This document shows positions 61,514 to 64,000 of a stretch of 64,000 bases of DNA, in pieces (position 1 is the stretch's first letter; the number at the start of each line of letters is the position of its first letter). The notes below the pieces were generated by a model. The model was not told the origin of the DNA, did no database searches, and was given only the letters and a program-made list of their open reading frames with translations. Source of the stretch: Natronolimnobius sp. AArcel1 (lineage in GTDB: Archaea; Halobacteriota; Halobacteria; Halobacteriales; Natrialbaceae). The stretch lies in NCBI RefSeq assembly GCF_011043775.1, contig NZ_JAAKXY010000006.1, positions 124,001-188,000 of the forward strand, in the 5' to 3' direction. Made by a program: the position numbers and the translations under genes.

Positions 61514-62815
61514 ATGACAGCCGACCATTTGCTCACTGACGACGAGATCAGACACACGGTTGTTGACCGTGTTCGAGAGGTCCAGGTCGTCGACGGCGAC
61601 CCAAGCAGCGAGGAACTGCTCGAGTCGGTCGACGTTACTGACGGCGTCGTCACGTTCACGGTCGTCTTCGATCGGTTAGATCGGCTGATGGCCGAACGCG
61701 TCAGCGAGCAACTGCGCGGTGCGGGCCTCTCGACGGATGGTGTTGCACACGTCCGAATTGAGGCGACGGATGCTGATGCGCCGGCTTCGGGATTGCCGGT
61801 CACAGGAGTCAATTCGCTGATCGCCGTCGCGAGTTCGAAAGGTGGTGTCGGGAAGACAACGATCACGGCCGCACTCGCTCGCGCACTTTCCGAGGCCGGA
61901 CTTGATGTCGGTGTGTTCGATGCGAACGTCCACGCACCCGATGCGCCCGATTTACTCGAGGCCGAGGGCCCAGTTCACCAGACGCCCTCTGGGCGGCCGG
62001 AGCCGATCGATGCCGATGGAATCGAAATAATGAGTATCGAACTCATCGCGGACGACGGGCCGGTCGCCTGGCGCGGCGCGATGGTTCACGATGTCGTCAC
62101 AGATCTGCTCGGAAATGCGGCTTGGAGCGACCGAGACATCTTGCTCGTTGATCTGCCGCCGGGGATCGGTGAGGCGGTGACCACCATCGTCCAGCAGGCA
62201 CCGCTTGATGGCGCGCTGTTAGTGTCGACGCCGACCGATGCCGGAGCGCGAGCGACCGAACGGACTGGGGCGTTACTGACGGCAAACGACGTGCCGACGA
62301 TCGGTGTCGTGGCGAATATGGTCGGCGACGAGGGGCCGTTCGCCGCCGACGGCACAGGGCTGCAAGACCGGATCAACGAGGAGGCACACGCCGCTGTCGA
62401 CCCGATTCCGTTCGATCCGTCACTCCAAACCCCCGCGGCGTGTTCGTTTGCTGATCCCGAAACAGATGGGGAAGTCGCAATCGACGCACTCCGGGCCACG
62501 CTCGAGTCGTTTTGTGCTGAGATTCAGACACCAGCGTATCCGGCGGACGCGGTCGACCTGCGTGGATTGCCGCCGTCGACGAGCCAACAACAGGCGATTA
62601 CGGAACTCGGCGTCGACGGTACCGAATCAGTTTCCGTCTCAGCGCTCACGCGCGGTGAGCCTGATGACCTCATCACTGCCGTCCGCACGAGTCTCGAGCG
62701 CGATGGGCGCGAACTGACGGCGACGACTGCTGACCTCGGGCAGGATGGCTGGCTCGTCGAACTCGAGGCAACAGCACGCACACAGTCTGCGTCGGAGTCC
62801 GAGTCGGCGACGTGA
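61514..62815 (+). CDS. Mrp/ApbC-type P-loop ATPase (Fe-S carrier family)
   Basis: A 433-residue protein from ATG 61514 (MTADHLLTDDEIRHTVVDRV); an ATG at 61433 would add 27 residues. An N-terminal DUF59/MIP18-like domain (1-85) is followed by a deviant Walker A (SSKGGVGKTT, near residue 110), DANVHAPDAPDLL (switch I) and LLVDLPPGIGEA (switch II). The C-terminal part is an additional domain (about 345-433) not in standard Mrp. The CxxC of Fe-S carriers is not obvious. The family delivers Fe-S clusters. It lies directly upstream of narG, whose product needs clusters, but they are separate transcription units. Confidence 0.88.
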   Translation: MTADHLLTDDEIRHTVVDRVREVQVVDGDPSSEELLESVDVTDGVVTFTVVFDRLDRLMAERVSEQLRGAGLSTDGVAHVRIEATDADAPASGLPVTGVNSLIAVASSKGGVGKTTITAALARALSEAGLDVGVFDANVHAPDAPDLLEAEGPVHQTPSGRPEPIDADGIEIMSIELIADDGPVAWRGAMVHDVVTDLLGNAAWSDRDILLVDLPPGIGEAVTTIVQQAPLDGALLVSTPTDAGARATERTGALLTANDVPTIGVVANMVGDEGPFAADGTGLQDRINEEAHAAVDPIPFDPSLQTPAACSFADPETDGEVAIDALRATLESFCAEIQTPAYPADAVDLRGLPPSTSQQQAITELGVDGTESVSVSALTRGEPDDLITAVRTSLERDGRELTATTADLGQDGWLVELEATARTQSASESESAT

Positions 62816-63111
62816 AGACGCAGTCAGTACCCAGTTGCGGTTGGTCCGATACGTGCGTATTCGCGTTTTGGCTGCCCAGTCAGCATTGCGCTAATTGCGA
62901 TCCTCAGGGGCGCATATAAAGAACCACTATTGGAAGGGATTTGGCCGCAGAGTCCCCAATACGTGGGAAACCGCCTTCTCAGTTTAAGGGTAGAGAGCGC
63001 AGGTCCGGGTGTGCATGGTACAGGGACGATCCACTTCACGACGACACGCTCCCCGCTGGAGGGCGGCTGTATCGCCCGCCGACTATCTTCACACCGGTGC
63101 GAGGTGGTTCC
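62816..63111 (+). promoter_or_regulatory. narG upstream region with two TATA-like elements
   Basis: This 296-nt stretch has CATATAAAG near 62912-62920 and CAGTTTAAGG near 62980-62989. The second would give a leader of roughly 100 nt. A Shine-Dalgarno-like GAGGTGG (63101-63107) precedes the narG ATG at 63112. A 35-codon reading frame from ATG 63015 to the TGA at 63120-63122 overlaps the narG start and could be a leader peptide. Confidence 0.4.
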
Positions 63112-64000
63112 ATGAGTACTGATGATACTGACCCGGACGCAGAGTCCGGACTTGATCTGACGCGACGCGAACTCACCGCCGCGGCAGCTGGTATTGCCGG
63201 CGCCTCGGGGCTTGGACTCCTCGGGTATCGACGGCTCGGTCAGGAGGAGACGGCCGACGCCGACGAAGACGATGACGACACCCTGAATCCCTTCGAAGAG
63301 TACCCGAACGAAGACTGGGAAGAACACTATCGCGACGTGTGGGAGCCTGATGACTCGTACATCCTCACGTGTACGCCAAACGACACTCACAACTGCTATC
63401 TCGAGGCCTCGGTGAAAAACGGCGAAGTTACTCGCCTCGGCCCGTCGATGAATTACGGCGAAGCCGAAGGCCTCGAGGGCGAGCAGGCGACCCAGCGTTG
63501 GGATCCGCGAGTCTGTAACAAGGGCCTCGCGATGATCGAGCGATTTTACAGCGATCAGCGGGTGCAGGCCCCGATGGTCCGCGAGGGTTTCCGCGAATGG
63601 GTCGAGGATGACTTCCCGCGGGAGGACGACGGCTCGATGCCTGAGGAGTACGCCAACCGTGGCGAGGATAGCTGGGTCGAGATGGAGTTCGACGAGGCGT
63701 ACGAACTCGCCGCCCAAGCAATCCTCGAGATCGCCGACCATTACAACGGTGACGATGGCGTACAGGACCTCTTAGAACAGGATTACGACGAGCGCGTCGT
63801 CGAGGAAACTGGCGGCGTCGGCACGCAGACCCTGAAGTTCCGCGGCGGGATGCCCCTGCTTGGCATGATCCGGCTGATGGGCATGTATCGTGTCGCGAAC
63901 CAGATGTCGCTGGTCGATCAGCACATCCGTGATGTCGGCCCCGACGAAGCCGTCGGCGGCGTCGGCCTGGATAACTACTCCTGGCACACTGACTTGCCGC
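63112..64000 (+). CDS. narG: Respiratory nitrate reductase alpha subunit NarG (5' part; continues past window)
   Basis: The first 296 codons are in the window and no stop occurs. A twin-arginine signal (DLTRRELTAAAAG, RR at 18-19) shows export to the cell surface, as in haloarchaeal pNar enzymes. The mature part starts the molybdopterin family fold: TCTPNDTHNCYLEASVKNG and DPRVCNKG provide His93 and Cys87, Cys95 and Cys135 as candidate ligands of the N-terminal Fe-S cluster, and WHTDLP ends the visible part. NarG reduces nitrate to nitrite in anaerobic respiration. NarH and the rest of the operon are expected beyond the edge. The -strand frame over 62824-63741 is a shadow. Confidence 0.92.
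   Translation, partial: MSTDDTDPDAESGLDLTRRELTAAAAGIAGASGLGLLGYRRLGQEETADADEDDDDTLNPFEEYPNEDWEEHYRDVWEPDDSYILTCTPNDTHNCYLEASVKNGEVTRLGPSMNYGEAEGLEGEQATQRWDPRVCNKGLAMIERFYSDQRVQAPMVREGFREWVEDDFPREDDGSMPEEYANRGEDSWVEMEFDEAYELAAQAILEIADHYNGDDGVQDLLEQDYDERVVEETGGVGTQTLKFRGGMPLLGMIRLMGMYRVANQMSLVDQHIRDVGPDEAVGGVGLDNYSWHTDLP

Noticed and set aside
62824-63741. 305-aa minus-strand frame opposite narG
   Set aside because: It is antisense to the NarG N-terminus, which has a Tat signal and cysteine motifs.
1-64000. CRISPR arrays, rRNA genes, insertion sequences and integrases
   Set aside because: No regularly spaced repeats, rRNA-like stretches, transposase motifs or recombinase signatures were seen on either strand.

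Overview
The window is chromosomal DNA from a haloarchaeon, most likely of the Natrialbales (Natrinema/Haloterrigena/Natronorubrum type). The proteins are strongly acidic. Many starts lie about 26-30 nt behind a TATA-like element, which is the short-leader or leaderless arrangement. Archaeal L1, L10/P0 and L12/P1 proteins, a HalX response regulator, DpsA, a halocyanin-like cupredoxin, Tat lipoproteins and a haloarchaeal NarG are present. The hexamer CTCGAG is conspicuously frequent. The order assignment is inference. No rRNA, CRISPR array, insertion sequence or integrase was found.

Layout: 0-4.2 kb holds a partial PHP phosphoesterase, an MFS permease and purL behind a palindrome. 4.3-6.8 kb holds a HalX response regulator tail-to-tail with a sensor kinase whose catalytic motifs are degenerate. 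7-13 kb holds an Eis-like acetyltransferase, an aminotransferase, an Lrp regulator, dpsA, a 54-aa gene under two DtxR-type boxes, purM and an M50 protease. 13-18.5 kb holds TraB (overlapping the M50 gene), a thioesterase, an S66 peptidase, a HAD phosphatase and small proteins. 18.5-23.5 kb holds two tiny zinc-ribbon-like genes, a second MFS gene and a 932-aa protein that joins an ASKHA (actin/Hsp70-like) domain to a very long coiled coil and a C-terminal membrane hairpin.

23.7-32.9 kb carries HEWD, cutA and rpl11, then a same-strand block of seven genes (two membrane proteins, CDP-alcohol phosphatidyltransferase, MDR dehydrogenase, 6-pyruvoyl-tetrahydropterin-synthase-like protein, glycosyltransferase, methyltransferase) that looks like an uncharacterised pterin- or lipid-linked pathway. 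The rpl1-rpl10-rpl12 operon follows. 33-41 kb has a TctA-type permease, BtpA, an Old Yellow Enzyme, a halocyanin-like protein, a thioredoxin-fold protein and a FIST-histidine kinase pair. 41-46 kb has hemG, hemH and hemE, the last two separated by a compositionally foreign glycosyltransferase.

46-53.2 kb has a BrkB-family protein and a zinc-uptake locus: a His/Asp-rich lipoprotein, a ZnuA-type binding protein, an ATPase, a permease and an HTH regulator. One domain marked by HWH and HGD motifs occurs twice in the lipoprotein and once inside the ZnuA protein. 53.4-59 kb has an ADP-forming acetate-CoA ligase overlapping a PTA-like gene, a PRC-barrel protein and an RCK-DHH phosphoesterase. 59-64 kb has tRNA-Lys(CTT) followed by direct and inverted copies of its T-arm/3' end, a soluble chemotaxis transducer, an Mrp ATPase and the start of narG.

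All function calls were made by reading motifs in translated sequence; no database search was run.
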